This document shows, in pieces, positions 31,276 to 41,809 of a stretch of DNA of 64,000 bases. The stretch is taken from the NCBI RefSeq assembly GCF_014356525.2, contig NC_052505.1, positions 1,275,207 to 1,339,206 on the forward strand, read 5' to 3'. The first letter of the stretch is position 1, and the number at the start of each line of letters is the position of its first letter. The notes under the pieces are model-generated. The model worked only from the letters and a program-made list of their open reading frames with translations, had not been told where the DNA came from and did no database searches. This DNA comes from Nilaparvata lugens. Its lineage: Eukaryota > Arthropoda > Insecta > Hemiptera > Delphacidae. Made by a program: the position numbers and the translations under genes.

Positions 31276-31775
31276 TCAGTTATAATCAGCTGATGAAAAG
31301 TGAACCAAAGGTAACCTAACAATAGCATGAAAATCACAACTGACAAACAGCTAATTTTCGAATGTTCGGCGTTGAAAGGGAACATGTGTGTGATGACTAG
31401 TTCCATAGCCACCTCTAATACAAGGCCCCGGCCCACGATATTGCAACGTTTCAGTGTAGTCCTAGAATCTAATACATGATTGGTGAAAAAGATTTAAAAA
31501 AATAACAGCTGATCTTCTTCACCAATCATGTATTAGGTTCTAGGCCTACGCTGCGACGTTGCAATATCGTAGGCCGGGGCCTTGTATTAGAGGTGGCTAT
31601 GCTAGTTCCCTTTCACTCCAGTACAGCAAAAATACGACATCTGTTTCTCGTATAAAGAGAATGCTGACATGTTCCCTTTCAACTCCAATCGAAGTATCCC
31701 ACAGTAAACAACTCATTTCAACCATAAAAAATGTAAAATTTTGACATATTCCCTTTCTCCTCAGGCCGATTCGTC
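31276..31775. mobile_element. Partial tandem copy of K with MITE P2 inside
   Basis: From aaaggtaacctaacaatagc (31306) to cctcaggccgat (31770) repeats the right-hand ~270 bp of K1. Foldback MITE P2 (31404-31601) splits it at ctagttc. K1 supplies the intact sequence at the same point (actagttccctttcactcc, 31103). Confidence 0.7.
31404..31601. mobile_element. Foldback MITE P, copy P2
   Basis: 198 bp with CATAGCCACCTCTAATACAA and complementary right end; the inner arms include gatattgcaacgt and atacatgattggtga. Flanked by CTAGTTC on both sides (31397-31403, 31602-31608), a 7-bp duplication, the same length as for P1. Confidence 0.8.
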
Positions 31776-31976
31776 TATTTGCAAAACTTGATACATCTCA
31801 AAATCAAAATTTTTCAGGAAACGTAAAAAACTATTTTTTAGTGCTATCAATTCTATGTGCAAGTTATTGTGTTTCCACAGTTTTGCTCCAAGATACATAA
31901 TGTCTGTGTTTCAATTTATTCAACCCATGTAGAATTCTCTGAGTCCACAAAAATTATCAACTAGTAACATTGGAGA

Positions 31977-32357
31977 TTGAGGGCCGATTTCCGAGCATGC
32001 AATTTAGCTTAGTTCTAGACTTTAAACAGCTGAAGTCAGAAAATTGACTTTCCGAAACGGGGTGTAGTCGTAGTTATTGTCAAAGTCACGTTTGAATTAG
32101 GTTTCGAAAATTGAACACAAAATAAAATAAAAAGAAAATAATGTGAAGTTTCAGCTATTTTGAATTATTTAGGAATGCTTAATTTCGTCAAGGAAAAACG
32201 TTCCCAGTTATAGAAACGAGAAAATAAAAAAAACGGCGACTATTGTCATAAAAACTGCGACTACCGTACGCCCCGTTTTTGAAAGTCAATGTTCTGACTC
32301 CAGCTGTTTAAAGTCTAGAACTTAGCTGAATCCTGAGCTCAGAAACCAGCCCTCAAT
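31977..32357. mobile_element. Foldback MITE M
   Basis: The left arm (tgagggccgatttccgagca through gactttccgaaacggggtg) and the right arm (gccccgtttttgaaagtcaa through aaaccagccctca) are inverted repeats of about 95 bp around a ~190-bp AT-rich centre. No coding content; single copy in the window. Confidence 0.7.
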
Positions 32358-32394
32358 GTATTTTCCCGAGAACGAATTTTCAGTGGATTCAATT

Positions 32395-32517
32395 GGCCTT
32401 GCATGATAACACTACTGTCAAATTTCATGAGAATCTGTAGCCGCGTTTGGCTTGAAATGTGTCAGACAAAATTGAAACCTGTTGAGTTGAAAAATAGACC
32501 TCACTACGTTCGGTAAA
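32395..32517 (-). mobile_element. Family D end fragment D7
   Basis: Diverged D 5' end on minus (tttaccgaacgtagtgaggt) with caaatttcatgagaatctg. The rest is missing. Confidence 0.55.
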
Positions 32518-32940
32518 ACATGAATTCTCGTATTGTTGGTGCATTCAAGAGCCTGTTTATCAAATTTTCCCAAATGAAAACGCACCAGTTTCGTTCTGTG
32601 AACATTTTTCCTCAACCTATACCAATATTCATGAGAATACAAATTTTCTTCATCATGATATCTTGCTCCAAAGAGATAATGTTAACAAAATCTATAACCA
32701 TACTGAAAACTGCTACTTATATTCATGTCACAATGACAAATGCTCGTATATAAATTGACGTATATATAACGAGGTTAACGTCGGACTTCGTAGACAATGA
32801 CATTTGTTAGTGTGACAGTGTTGCAACTTCCCTTCACCTGTACAGAATATTGATAATTTCTATTTCTAGTCTTTAGAAAACGAAATAGCTAATTTTCATT
32901 GACGTTGACGAAAAAGCGGTATGCAATGTTCTCTCCTCAG
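32518..32940. other. Unassigned DNA
   Basis: No repeat partner or domain recognised. ORFs on both strands (32418-32642, 32520-32753) lack motifs. Confidence 0.35.
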
Positions 32941-33725
32941 CTATAGTAAGGTCCACGTTATAATGACATTGGAGAAAGATAGGAAAACAACGTTGCCGAT
33001 CCTCTGTCTTGTCAATGCCTTCTATGAAGGGTAACTGATAACGGTTTATTGATGTAATACTAACTGTTCATTTTCGTTTAGATTGATCAATTATTGACCG
33101 AGCGAAGGGAGGTATAAGATTCAAGACGACGGTTTGGCATTTCTCTTAATGTTTAAATGTTTATATGTAACGCATTTAAGGGGAAACGCGGTAAAAGATT
33201 TGACTATAGAAAGAAGGTTGTTCTTTCTATAGAAGAAGGTTCTTTCTATAGTCAAAGGTACAACAGACTTTGGCTCATGACTTATATTATTAAAATTAAT
33301 ATTATTATCTGTTTCACAATAAAATTTTCACTCTGAATTAAGTCAGGTAACGTATGTAGGCTACTATAATATAGTGTATAGCAGCATATTAATTTGAAGC
33401 CGGTTTGCCGGCATTTTCACAACAAAATATTGCTCTGAAATCATAGAGAAAACATTCGAAGATTCAATCTTGAGTGGGCCTAATGTTTTCTCTATATGGT
33501 TCAATATTAAAGAAAAATTATCTAAAAGTTTTAATAATGAATTTTCACAACATTAAGATGGTATATTTCGTCAATTAATTATTAATTCTACATAGTTGAA
33601 AAACGATCAGGCAACAGAGCAAAGCATGAAAGAGATGGCGCTATCCGCTTTGTTGAATGATAGACAAGGATAACTATACAATTGCGAATCAAACACTGCC
33701 ATCATAGCGTGGACCTCACTATAGA
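32941..33725. mobile_element. MITE family B copy B8, interrupted by D8
   Basis: The left terminus (tatagtaaggtccacgttat) and right terminus (atagcgtggacctcactata, ending 33722) are present. At tcaatta the D element D8 is inserted (33095-33207), followed by unassigned sequence to about 33500 where B resumes. Confidence 0.65.
33095..33207 (+). mobile_element. Family D 5' fragment D8
   Basis: Begins ttgaccgagcgaagggaggt directly after atcaatta, the same target point used by D9 in its B element. Truncated after about 110 bp, before a local duplication of gaaggttctttctatag at 33214-33256. Confidence 0.6.
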
Positions 33726-33727
33726 AA

Positions 33728-34113
33728 TCCTTTACTATTAAACGATCAACTTCTGTTTATATGTTTGGATGTTTATATGTTTATAAATGTTTGTATTTCA
33801 CCGGATCTCGAAAACGGCTCTAACGATTCTCACGAAATTCAGAACATAGTAGGTTCATAATATAAAGATTCGATTGTACTAGGTCTCATCCCTGGGAAAA
33901 CTCGCTGAACGACATTAAAAGGATAATTATTATTCATCCTTGGAAAAACAGCTGATAATAATAATTTCGTCGTCTGTTGGTGATGGAAGTGAGTGAGCGA
34001 GTTCATATATTATTTGTGTGGGACTGTGTCAAAATTATGACTTTTGTAATCATTCAATCATGTACTTGTGGATGAGATTACTGAGTGAGGTCTACTGTTC
34101 TCAGAACTACCAG
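33728..34113 (+). mobile_element. Chimeric element: R 5' part joined to D 3' end
   Basis: Starts A|TCC with family R sequence (accggatctcgaaaacggct, cactaggtctcatccctggg type). At about 34061 it switches to the last ~50 bp of family D (tgtacttgtggatgagatta, hairpin) and terminates ccag|t. Copies with the same join occur at 34878 and 35514, so the chimera has been duplicated. The join falls at gtacttg, which both families contain at this point. Confidence 0.65.
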
Positions 34114-34215
34114 TATTGTGGTAGTTATTCATATTAAATAAAAATACTAAGAAATTGTCAAAAACCACAGATTTAAATCTGCGGATTTGAAAATTTCTTA
34201 GTATTTCTATTCAAT
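34114..34215 (-). mobile_element. Penelope-like tail PLE-5, inverted pair
   Basis: tattgtggtagttattcata and aaattgtcaaaaaccacaga, followed by the inverted ggatttgaaaatttcttagt: two PLE ends back to back. Together with the adjoining F fragment this is the reverse complement of 738-1074. Confidence 0.6.
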
Positions 34216-34450
34216 TTGAAATTGTTAATATAAGAATGAGAAGCATGAGAAGACGATTCAAAAAGGGAGATAAAATATATTTCAACAAAATAAGAGGACA
34301 TAGTTCGCGAGCGAGAGAGAAAGGTTCTTGATGAAGGCCTATAAATACATATGCTAAATATGTATATTAGCGATTTTGCGAAAAATAAAGTATTTAGAAA
34401 ACAGGAAAAACTCAAGAGAAGATGCATTCAATTGGGGAAAATCAAAGTTA
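34216..34450 (-). mobile_element. Repeat family F fragment, second copy
   Basis: Plus strand encodes MRRRFKKGDKIYFNKIRGHS and KNKVFRKQEKLKRRCIQLGK. See the copy at 738-984. The two copies with their PLE ends and D end form an inverted segmental duplication. Confidence 0.5.
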
Positions 34451-34640
34451 TTAAAGTGAGGTCCACGTTATAATGACAGTGGGGATAGATAGAAGAACAA
34501 GCAACGTTGCCGATCCTCTGTCTTGTCAATGCCTTCTATATACAGTCAGTAGCTCATATAAGTTTATTACAGGTTTGTGTTGTTTCAATCAGGTACTTGT
34601 GGATGAGAATACTGCGTGAGGTCTACTGTTTACAGAACTA
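34451..34640. mobile_element. B terminus plus D 3' end
   Basis: gtgaggtccacgttataatg (34460) begins a B fragment that runs into gtttattacaggtttgtgttgttt and then the D 3' end (caggtacttgtggatgagaa). Composite debris leading into the tandem array. Confidence 0.55.
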
Positions 34641-34877
34641 CTAGTATTCTATCAAGCAAGAAATTATATTTTTCGATAATTTCATAATGAATTTTCACAA
34701 CATTAAGATGGTATATTTCGTCAATTAATTATTAATTCTACATAGTTGAAAAACGATCAGGCAACAGAGCAAAGCATGAAAGAGATGGCGCTATCCGCTT
34801 TGTTGAATGATAGACAAGGATAACTATACAATTGCGAATCAAACACTGCCATCATAGCGTGGACCTCACTATATGAA

Positions 34878-35270
34878 TCCTATACTATTAAACGAGCAAC
34901 TTCTGTTTATATGTTTAGATGTTTGGATGTTTATATGTTTATAAATGTTTGTATTTCACCGGATCTCGAAAACGGCTCTAACAGTTCTCACGAAATTCAG
35001 AACATAGTAGGTTCATAATATAAAGATTCGATTGTACTAGGTCTCATCCCTGGGAAAACTCGCTGAAGGACATTAAAAGAATAATTATTATTCATCCTTG
35101 GAAAAACAGCTGATAATAATAATTTCGTCGTCTGTTGGTGATGGAAGTGAGTGAGCCAGTTCATTATTATGTGTGTGGGACTGTGTCAAAATTATGACTT
35201 TTGTAATCATTCAATCATGTACTTGTGGATGAGAATAATGCGTGAGGTCTACTGTTTACAGAACTACTAG
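34878..35270 (+). mobile_element. R-D chimera, second copy
   Basis: Same structure as 33728-34113, with one additional tttggatg repeat near its 5' end. Ends CTAG|T at 35270. Confidence 0.65.
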
Positions 35271-35513
35271 TATTCTATCAAGCAAGAAATTATATTTTTC
35301 GATAATTTCATAATGAATTTTCACAACATTAAGATGGTATATTTCGTCAATTAATTATTAATTCTACATAGTTGAAAAACGATCAGGCAACAGAGCAAAG
35401 CATGAAAGAGATGGCGCTATCCGCTTTGTTGAATGATAGACAAGGATAACTATACAATTGCGAATCAAACACTGCCATCATAGCGTGGACCTCACTATAG
35501 AAATCCTTTACTA

Positions 35514-35888
35514 TTAAACGATCAACTTCTGTTTATATGTTTGGATGTTTATATGTTTATAAATGTTTGTATTTCACCGGATCTCGAAAACGGCTCTAAC
35601 GATTCTCACGAAATTCAGAACATAGTAGGTTCATAATATAAAGATTCGATTGTACTAGGTCTCATCCCTGGGAAAACTCGCTGAACGACATTAAAAGGAT
35701 AATTATTATTCATCCTTGGAAAAACAGCTGATAATAATAATTTCGTCGTCTGTTGGTGATGGAAGTGAGTGAGCCAGTTCATTATTATGTGTGTGGGACT
35801 GTGTCAAAATTATGACTTTTGTAATCATTCAATCATGTACTTGTGGATGAGAATAATGCGTGAGGTCTACTGTTTACAGAACTACTAG
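35514..35888 (+). mobile_element. R-D chimera, third copy
   Basis: Same structure, 375 bp, ending CTAG|T at 35888. Near-identical to the preceding copies. Confidence 0.65.
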
Positions 35889-36093
35889 TATTCTATCAAG
35901 CAAGAAATTATATTTTTCGATAATTTCATAATGAATTTTCACAACATTAAGATGGTATATTTCGTCAATTAATTATTAATTCTACATAGTTGAAAAACGA
36001 TCAGGCAACAGAGCAAAGCATGAAAGAGATGGCGCTATCCGCTTTGTTGAATGATAGACAAGGATAACTATACAATTGCGAATCAAACACTAA

Positions 36094-36299
36094 TTTATAA
36101 AATATATTATAGACATAATACCGCGATTCACGATACATAATTATATAGATTATTACAGTCGTTATGAGATTATCTCTCTATGACTTTTGTGAGATCGGGA
36201 TCGGACACGATCAGCTGTTATTCAAGGTCATTTTACAGCCCTAGGGCCGTAAAGTTTTACCGGCCTGGTCGGAAAACAATCACTTTCGGCCTCCATATG
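36094..36299. other. Short apparently unique stretch
   Basis: No partner elsewhere in the window; contains cctagggccgtaaagtttta. It interrupts the duplicated segment between unit three and the F fragment. Confidence 0.35.
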
Positions 36300-36677
36300 A
36301 CGCACGTAAACCAGCTCATTACATCCAAGTGTGGCGAAAAATATATTTCAACAAAATAAGAGGACATAGTTCGCGAGCTAGGGGTATCAACATGGCGACG
36401 AATATTGATAGAGAGAAAGGTTCTCGATGTAGGCCTATAAATTAGCGATTTTGCGAGAAATAAAGTATTTAGAAAACAGGAAAAACTCAAGAGAAGATGC
36501 ATTCAATTGGGGAAAATCAAGTTATTAAAGTGAGGTCCACGTTATAATGACAGTGGAGAAAGATAGGAAAACAACGTTGCCGATCCTCTGTCTTGTCAAT
36601 GCCTTCTATGAAGGGTAACTGATACCGGTTTATTGATGTAATACTAACTGTTCATTCTCGTTTAGAATAATCAATTG
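36300..36677. mobile_element. Family F fragment then B left part
   Basis: 36330-36525 is F on minus. 36530-36677 is B from its left terminus to atcaattg, closely matching 32941-33094, so this whole stretch is a duplicate of that region. Confidence 0.6.
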
Positions 36678-37074
36678 TTGACCGAGCGAAGTGAGGTATA
36701 AGATTCGAGACGACGGTTTGGCATTTCTCTTAATGTTTAAATGTTTATATGTAGCGAGGAAACCCGGTAATAGATTTTCATGAAATTTGACAGGTATGTT
36801 CCTTTTTTAATTGCGCGTCGACGTACATACAAGGTTTTTGGAAATTTCGCATTTCAAGGATAATATAAAAGGGAAAAGGAGCCTCCTTCATACGCCAATA
36901 TTAGAGTAAAAATCAGACTATAGAATTATTATTCATCTTAAATCAGCTGACAAGTGATTACACAGATGTGTGGAGAAGCCAGTCTATTGCTGTATTTCCA
37001 TAAGGTCTATAGTTTCAATCAGGTACTTGTGGATGAGATTACTGCGTGAGGTCTACTGTTCACAGAACTACTAG
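36678..37074 (+). mobile_element. Family D, complete copy D9
   Basis: 397 bp from TTGACCGAGCGAAGTGAGGT to CTAG at 37071-37074. It sits inside B: left flank aataatcaattg, right flank tattctatcaagcaagaaat, which are contiguous in other B copies (aatcaattatattttattaa). No duplicated target, insertion at A^T (the left A is changed to G here), CTAG end: supports Helitron-type insertion for family D. Confidence 0.7.
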
Positions 37075-37317
37075 TATTCTATCAAGCAAGAAATTATATT
37101 TTTCGATAATTTCATAATGAATTTTCACAACATTAACATGGTATATTTTGTCAATTAATTATTAATTCTACATAGTTGAAAAACGATCTGGCAACAGAGC
37201 AAAGCATGAAAGAGATGGCGCTATCCGCTTTGTTGAATGATAGACAAGGATAACAATACAATTGCTAATCAAACACTGTCATTATAACGTGGACCTCACT
37301 ATAGAAATCCTATACTA

Positions 37318-37934
37318 TTAAACGAGCAACTTCTGTTTATATGTTTAGATGTTTATATGTTTATAAATGTTTGTATTTCACCGGATCTCGAAAACGGCTC
37401 TAACGATTCTCACGAAATTCAGAACATAGTAGGTTCATAATATAAAGATTCGATTGTACTAGGTCTCATCCCTGGGAAAACTCGCTGAAGGACATTAAAA
37501 GAATAATTATTATTCATCCTTGGAAAAACAGCTGATAATAATAATTTCGTCGTCTGTTGGTGATGGAAGTGAGTGAGCCAGTTCATTATTATGTGTGTGG
37601 GACTGTGTCAAAATTATGACTTTTGTAATCATTCAATCATGTACTTGGTGCCGGTTGCAAAAAAGCCGGGCTATATTCAATCCTGATTGATTCCAGTAGA
37701 TCCATCTTTTTGAAATGGTTTTCTCTGATTTGGTTCATGTGAAGTTAATCAGGATTAAAATTTAACCGGCTTTTGTGCAACTGAGCCTTTGTGAGGGAAA
37801 TTTTTGCATTCATCTGGGAATTAATCTCAATTTACAGTGATTAGATAGAACATTTCTGTATGAATGTTATAATTTATTATTTAGTAATAAATTTTTTATG
37901 CTTTTGTACTCCAGAGCAATGCTCGGTCCCCCGA
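37318..37934 (+). mobile_element. Family R copy with MITE J2 inside
   Basis: A|TCCTATACTATTAAACGAGC start and gctcggtcccccga end. After tgtacttgg the J2 foldback (37649-37787) is inserted, followed by the R 3' part (gagggaaatttttgcattca ... tactccagagcaatgctcgg). This is R with a normal 3' end, unlike the chimeras upstream. Confidence 0.65.
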
Positions 37935-38760
37935 TATTCCAGGTCATTCCGTCAACTGGTAGATGAGATATCGTGTACACAGACGCACATACACTCATAC
38001 ACACACACACACACACTCACATACAGACCTATACCCAAAAACCACTTTTTCGGACTCAGGGGACCTTGGAACGTATAGATATTTACAAATTGGGGTACCT
38101 TATTTTTTTCGGAAAGCAATACTTTCCTTATCTATGGTAATAGGGCAAGGAAAGTAAAAAACCGAGGTGGCGAAATTTTGGTGTTTTCCCCCATCAGCTA
38201 TGCTGAATAGAAAAGAAGAAGACCATAAAAAAGTGAGAAAAGAGACACTGTAAACTATGCGGTAGCACTTGGAGCGCACAAAAGGCTCCAATCAGTTGCC
38301 TAGCACGCTCCTATATTCCTTTCTTTATTGAGTTTGCATCACGTGACACAAACACACACACCCTCACACACACACCCTCACACACACTCACAATAACTCA
38401 CACACACTCACAGCACGCGTCTTAAACCGAAACCAACACACTGATTTAGTTACATCACTGAATAGAGCGCGATGCTCAGAATACGTCGGCTTTCTTCACA
38501 ATTCCCCTCCAAAACTGGAGCTGCCTTGTCGTAGTGATACGTGTCTGGATAAAGCCTTCTCCCGTTCCTTCAACTCAGCATCTTTTGCCTTACAACTATA
38601 TTATCACTCCAACCGCAGTTCAAATATATAACTCCCATCCCACTCCAACCGTCAAGATTGTTCCCTTTTGATGCGCTAGGTTGTTCCCTTTTGATGCGCA
38701 CTAGATTGTCGCCGTTTGATCTTGTCTGCAATCTCCTCTCATGCTTTTAGTATAGTGAGG
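37648..38760. repeat. Segmental duplication, left copy
   Basis: J2, the R 3' end, C3 and about 600 bp of further sequence (accgaggtggcgaaattttg to atctcctctcatgctttta) recur at 39092-40922. The left copy lacks about 750 bp of the right one, between attccag and gtcattccgtcaactgg. The shared non-transposon part contains (CACA)n stretches near 38350-38410. Confidence 0.8.
37935..38160 (+). mobile_element. Family C, 3' part C3
   Basis: Starts inside C (gtcattccgtcaactggtag) and ends gggcaaggaaagtaaaa. The missing 5' ~600 bp is present in C4, so it was lost by deletion in this duplicate. Confidence 0.7.
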
Positions 38761-39000
38761 TCCACGTTATAATGGCAGTGGAGAAAGATGGGTGAACAAC
38801 GTTGCCGATCCTCTGTCTTGTCACTGCTTTTACTATAGTGAGGTCCATGTTATAATGGCAGTGGAGAAAGATAGGAGAACAACGTTGCCGATCCTCTGTC
38901 TTGTCTTTCACTATAGTGAGGTCCACGTTATAATTGCAAGGGAGAAAGACAGGAGAAAAACGTTGCCGATCCTCTGTCTTGTCACTGCCTTCACTAAAGT
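38754..39000. repeat. B-end satellite, short array (3 units)
   Basis: Three ~80-bp units each starting tagtgaggtccacgttataa or a variant, at about 38756, 38837 and 38917. Same unit as the array at 40922-41740. Confidence 0.8.
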
Positions 39001-39507
39001 GAGTGAGCAAGTTCATATTATGTGTATGGGACTGTGTCAAAATTATGACTCAGCTGTTGAACTTTTGTAATCATTCAATCATGTACTTAGTGCCGGTTGC
39101 AAAAAAGCCGGGCTATATTCAATCCTGATCGATTCCAGAAGATCCATCTTTTTGAAATGGTTTTCTCTGATTTGGTTCACGTGAAGTTAATCAGGATTAA
39201 AATTTAACTGAGGCTTTTGTGCAACTGAGCCTTTGTGAGGGAAATTTTTGCATTCATCTGGGAATTAATCTCAATTTACAGTGATTAGATAGAACATTTC
39301 TGTATGAATGTTATAATTTATTATTTCGTAATAAATTTTTTATGCTTTTGTACTCCAGAGCAATGCTCGGTCCTCCGAAATTCCAGGTATTATTAGTAGA
39401 ATTGATGGTGATGTTGTGAAATCTCTCCATAATAAGAAAAAAAATTTTTAGTGAAATTTGACAATATATTTGTTTTCTTATTACCAGGTATTATGTTTGC
39501 TAGTCTA
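39001..39507 (+). mobile_element. Family R 3' part with MITE J3
   Basis: Starts in the middle of R (gtgagtgagcaagttcatat), carries J3 (39092-39230) and ends caatgctcggtcctccga near 39379. 39385-39507 is unassigned. Confidence 0.6.
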
Positions 39508-40922
39508 AAAATCTGGTGTGGCGCACTCACAAAACTTTCCTTGCCGTTATGGAAGTTGATCACCTGACGCTAGTGTTCCCGCGCATCTCAAGTCTACTAT
39601 TCAAAGATATGAGACAGCTGGTGATAGGTCAATAACGCTGTAAATACACGAGGTCTGCTATCTCTTCGTAGTGAATGATTTAATAATAGAACCAACAGTT
39701 GCCAACAGTTTGCAATGTAATAATCACATTTTTCTCGGATTTCAAGCTTATTTTCAATTCTAGGTGGAAATGTTACTGGACATTAATTGCAGAGATTTTC
39801 ATGCTCAATATTTTCCACTTGAAATTTCTCGTTTAAATTGTATATGAATGCTGATAATTGAGAATCTAAAATCAAACTTTGCATAGATGAGGCAAAGCTC
39901 CTGAAATTTTTACAGATATAGGACTTGTTGCAGTTGATAGAGCTTATCGATGACAATTTTAGGTATGAATTTGATCAAAATCGTTGGAGCCGTTTCCGAG
40001 AAAATCACGAAAAACCATGTTTTTGACAACATTTTCGCCATTTTAGCCGCCATCTTGGATTACATTTGTTCGAATTTGTTCGTGTCGGATCCTTATAGTG
40101 TAAGGACCTTTCGTTCCAAATTTCAAGTCATTCCGTCAACTGGTAGATGAGATATCGTGTACACAGACGCACATACACTCATACACACACACACACACAC
40201 TCACATACAGACCAATACCCAAAAACCACTTTTTCGGACTCAGGGGACCTTGAAACGTATAGAAATTTACAAATTGGGGTACCTTATTTTTTTCGGAAAG
40301 CAATACTTTCCTTATCTATGGTAATAGGGCAAGGAAAGTAAAAAACCGAGGTGGCGAAATTTTGGTGTTTTCCCCCATCAGCTGTGCTGAATAGAAAAGA
40401 AGACGACCATAAAAAAGTGAGAAAAGAGACACTGTAAACTATGCGGTAGCACTTGGAGCGCACAAAAGGCTCCAATCAGTTGCCTAGCACGCTCCTATAT
40501 TCCTTTCTTTATTGAGTTTGCATCACGTGACACAAACACACACACCCTCACACACACTCACAATAACTCACACACACTCACAGCACGCGTCTTAAACCGA
40601 AACCAACACACTGATTTAGTTACATTACTGAATAGAGCGCGATGCTCGGAATACGTCGGCTTTCTTCACAATTCCCCTCCAAAACTGGAGCTGCCTTGTC
40701 ATAGTGATACGTGTCTGGATAAAGCCTTCTCCCGTTCCATCAACTCAGCATCTTTTGCCTCACAACTATATTATCACTCCAACCGCAGTTCAAATATATA
40801 ACTCCCATCCCACTCCAACCGTCAAGATTGTTCCCTTTTGATGCGCTAGGTTGTTCCCTTTTGATGCGCACTAGATTGTCGCCGTTTGATCTTGTCTGCA
40901 ATCTCTTCTCATGCTTTTACTA
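39092..40922. repeat. Segmental duplication, right copy
   Basis: Counterpart of 37648-38760 but containing the full C4 element. See that entry. Confidence 0.8.
39508..40344 (+). mobile_element. Repeat family C, copy C4
   Basis: Full-length (ctggtgtggcgcactcacaa to gggcaaggaaagtaaaa). AC tract interrupted by CTC at 40199. Confidence 0.75.
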
Positions 40923-41760
40923 TAGTGAGGTCCACGGTATAATGGCAGTGGAGAAAGATGGGAGAACAACGTTGCCGATCCTCTGTCTTGTCACTGCTTT
41001 TACTATAGTGAGGTCCACATTATAATGGCAAGGGAGAAAGACAGGAGAACAATGTTGCCGATCCACTGACTTGTCACTGATTCCAGTGAGGTCCACGTTA
41101 TAATGACAGTGGAGAAAGATAGGAGAACAACGTTGCCGATCCTCTGTCTTGTCACTGCTTTTACTATAGTGAGGTCCACGTTATAATGGCAGTGGAAAAA
41201 GATAGAACAACGTTGCCGATCATCTGTCTTGTCACTGCCTTCACTAAGTGAGGTCCACGTTATAATGGCAGTGGAGAAAGATGGGAGAACAACGTTGCCG
41301 ATCCTCTGTCTTGTCACTGCTTTTACTATAGTGAGGTCCACGCTATAATGGCAGTGGAAAAAGACAGGAGAACAACGTTGCCGATCCTCTGTCTTGTCAC
41401 TGCCTTCACTAAGTGAGGTCCTCGTTATAATGGCAGTGGAGAAAGATAGGAGAACATCGTTGCCAATCCTCTGTCTTGTCACTGCCTTCACTATAGTGAG
41501 GTCCACGTTATAATGGCAGTGGAAAAAATAGAACAACGTTGCCGATCCTCTGTCTTGTCACTGCCTTCACTATAGTGAGGTCCACGTTATAATGGCAGTG
41601 GAAAAAGATAGAACATCGTTGCCGATCCTCTGTCTTGTCACTGCTTTTACTATAGTGAGGTCCACATTATAATGGCAGTGGAAAAAGATAGAACAACGTT
41701 GCCGATCCTCTGTCTTGTCAATGCCTCCTATAGACGTTAGCTGATTCAGGTTTATTGATG
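40922..41760. repeat. 81-bp satellite made of MITE B ends (10 units)
   Basis: Units begin gtgaggtccacgttataatg at about 40925, 41008, 41086, 41169, 41248, 41331, 41413, 41496, 41575 and 41655 (mean spacing 81 bp). Each continues gcagtggagaaagataggag and gttgccgatcctctgtcttg. The unit equals the terminal ~80 bp of B. The last unit runs on into normal B interior (atgcctcctatagacgttag). The 177-aa minus-strand ORF is the array translated in phase, not a gene. Confidence 0.9.
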
Positions 41761-41809
41761 TAATATCAACTGATCATTCTCCTTTAAATAAATAAACAAC
41801 TATACTTTA

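Larger units (their letters stand above)
34641..36093. repeat. Tandem array of a ~620-bp composite unit (B/R/D)
   Basis: Each unit is CTAG + B right part (tattctatcaagcaagaaat ... cgtggacctcactata) + chimeric R-D element. CTAG recurs at 34641, 35267 and 35885, giving periods of 626 and 618 bp; a third unit breaks off at 36093 within B (gaatcaaacact). The units look almost identical by eye. Related units precede it (33500-34113) and follow it (37071-37650). Confidence 0.85.

Noticed and set aside
41003..41536. 177-aa minus-strand ORF with repeated VKAVTRQRIGNVV units
   Set aside because: It is the 81-bp satellite (27 codons per unit) read in phase. The repeat derives from MITE ends and has no start context or family match.
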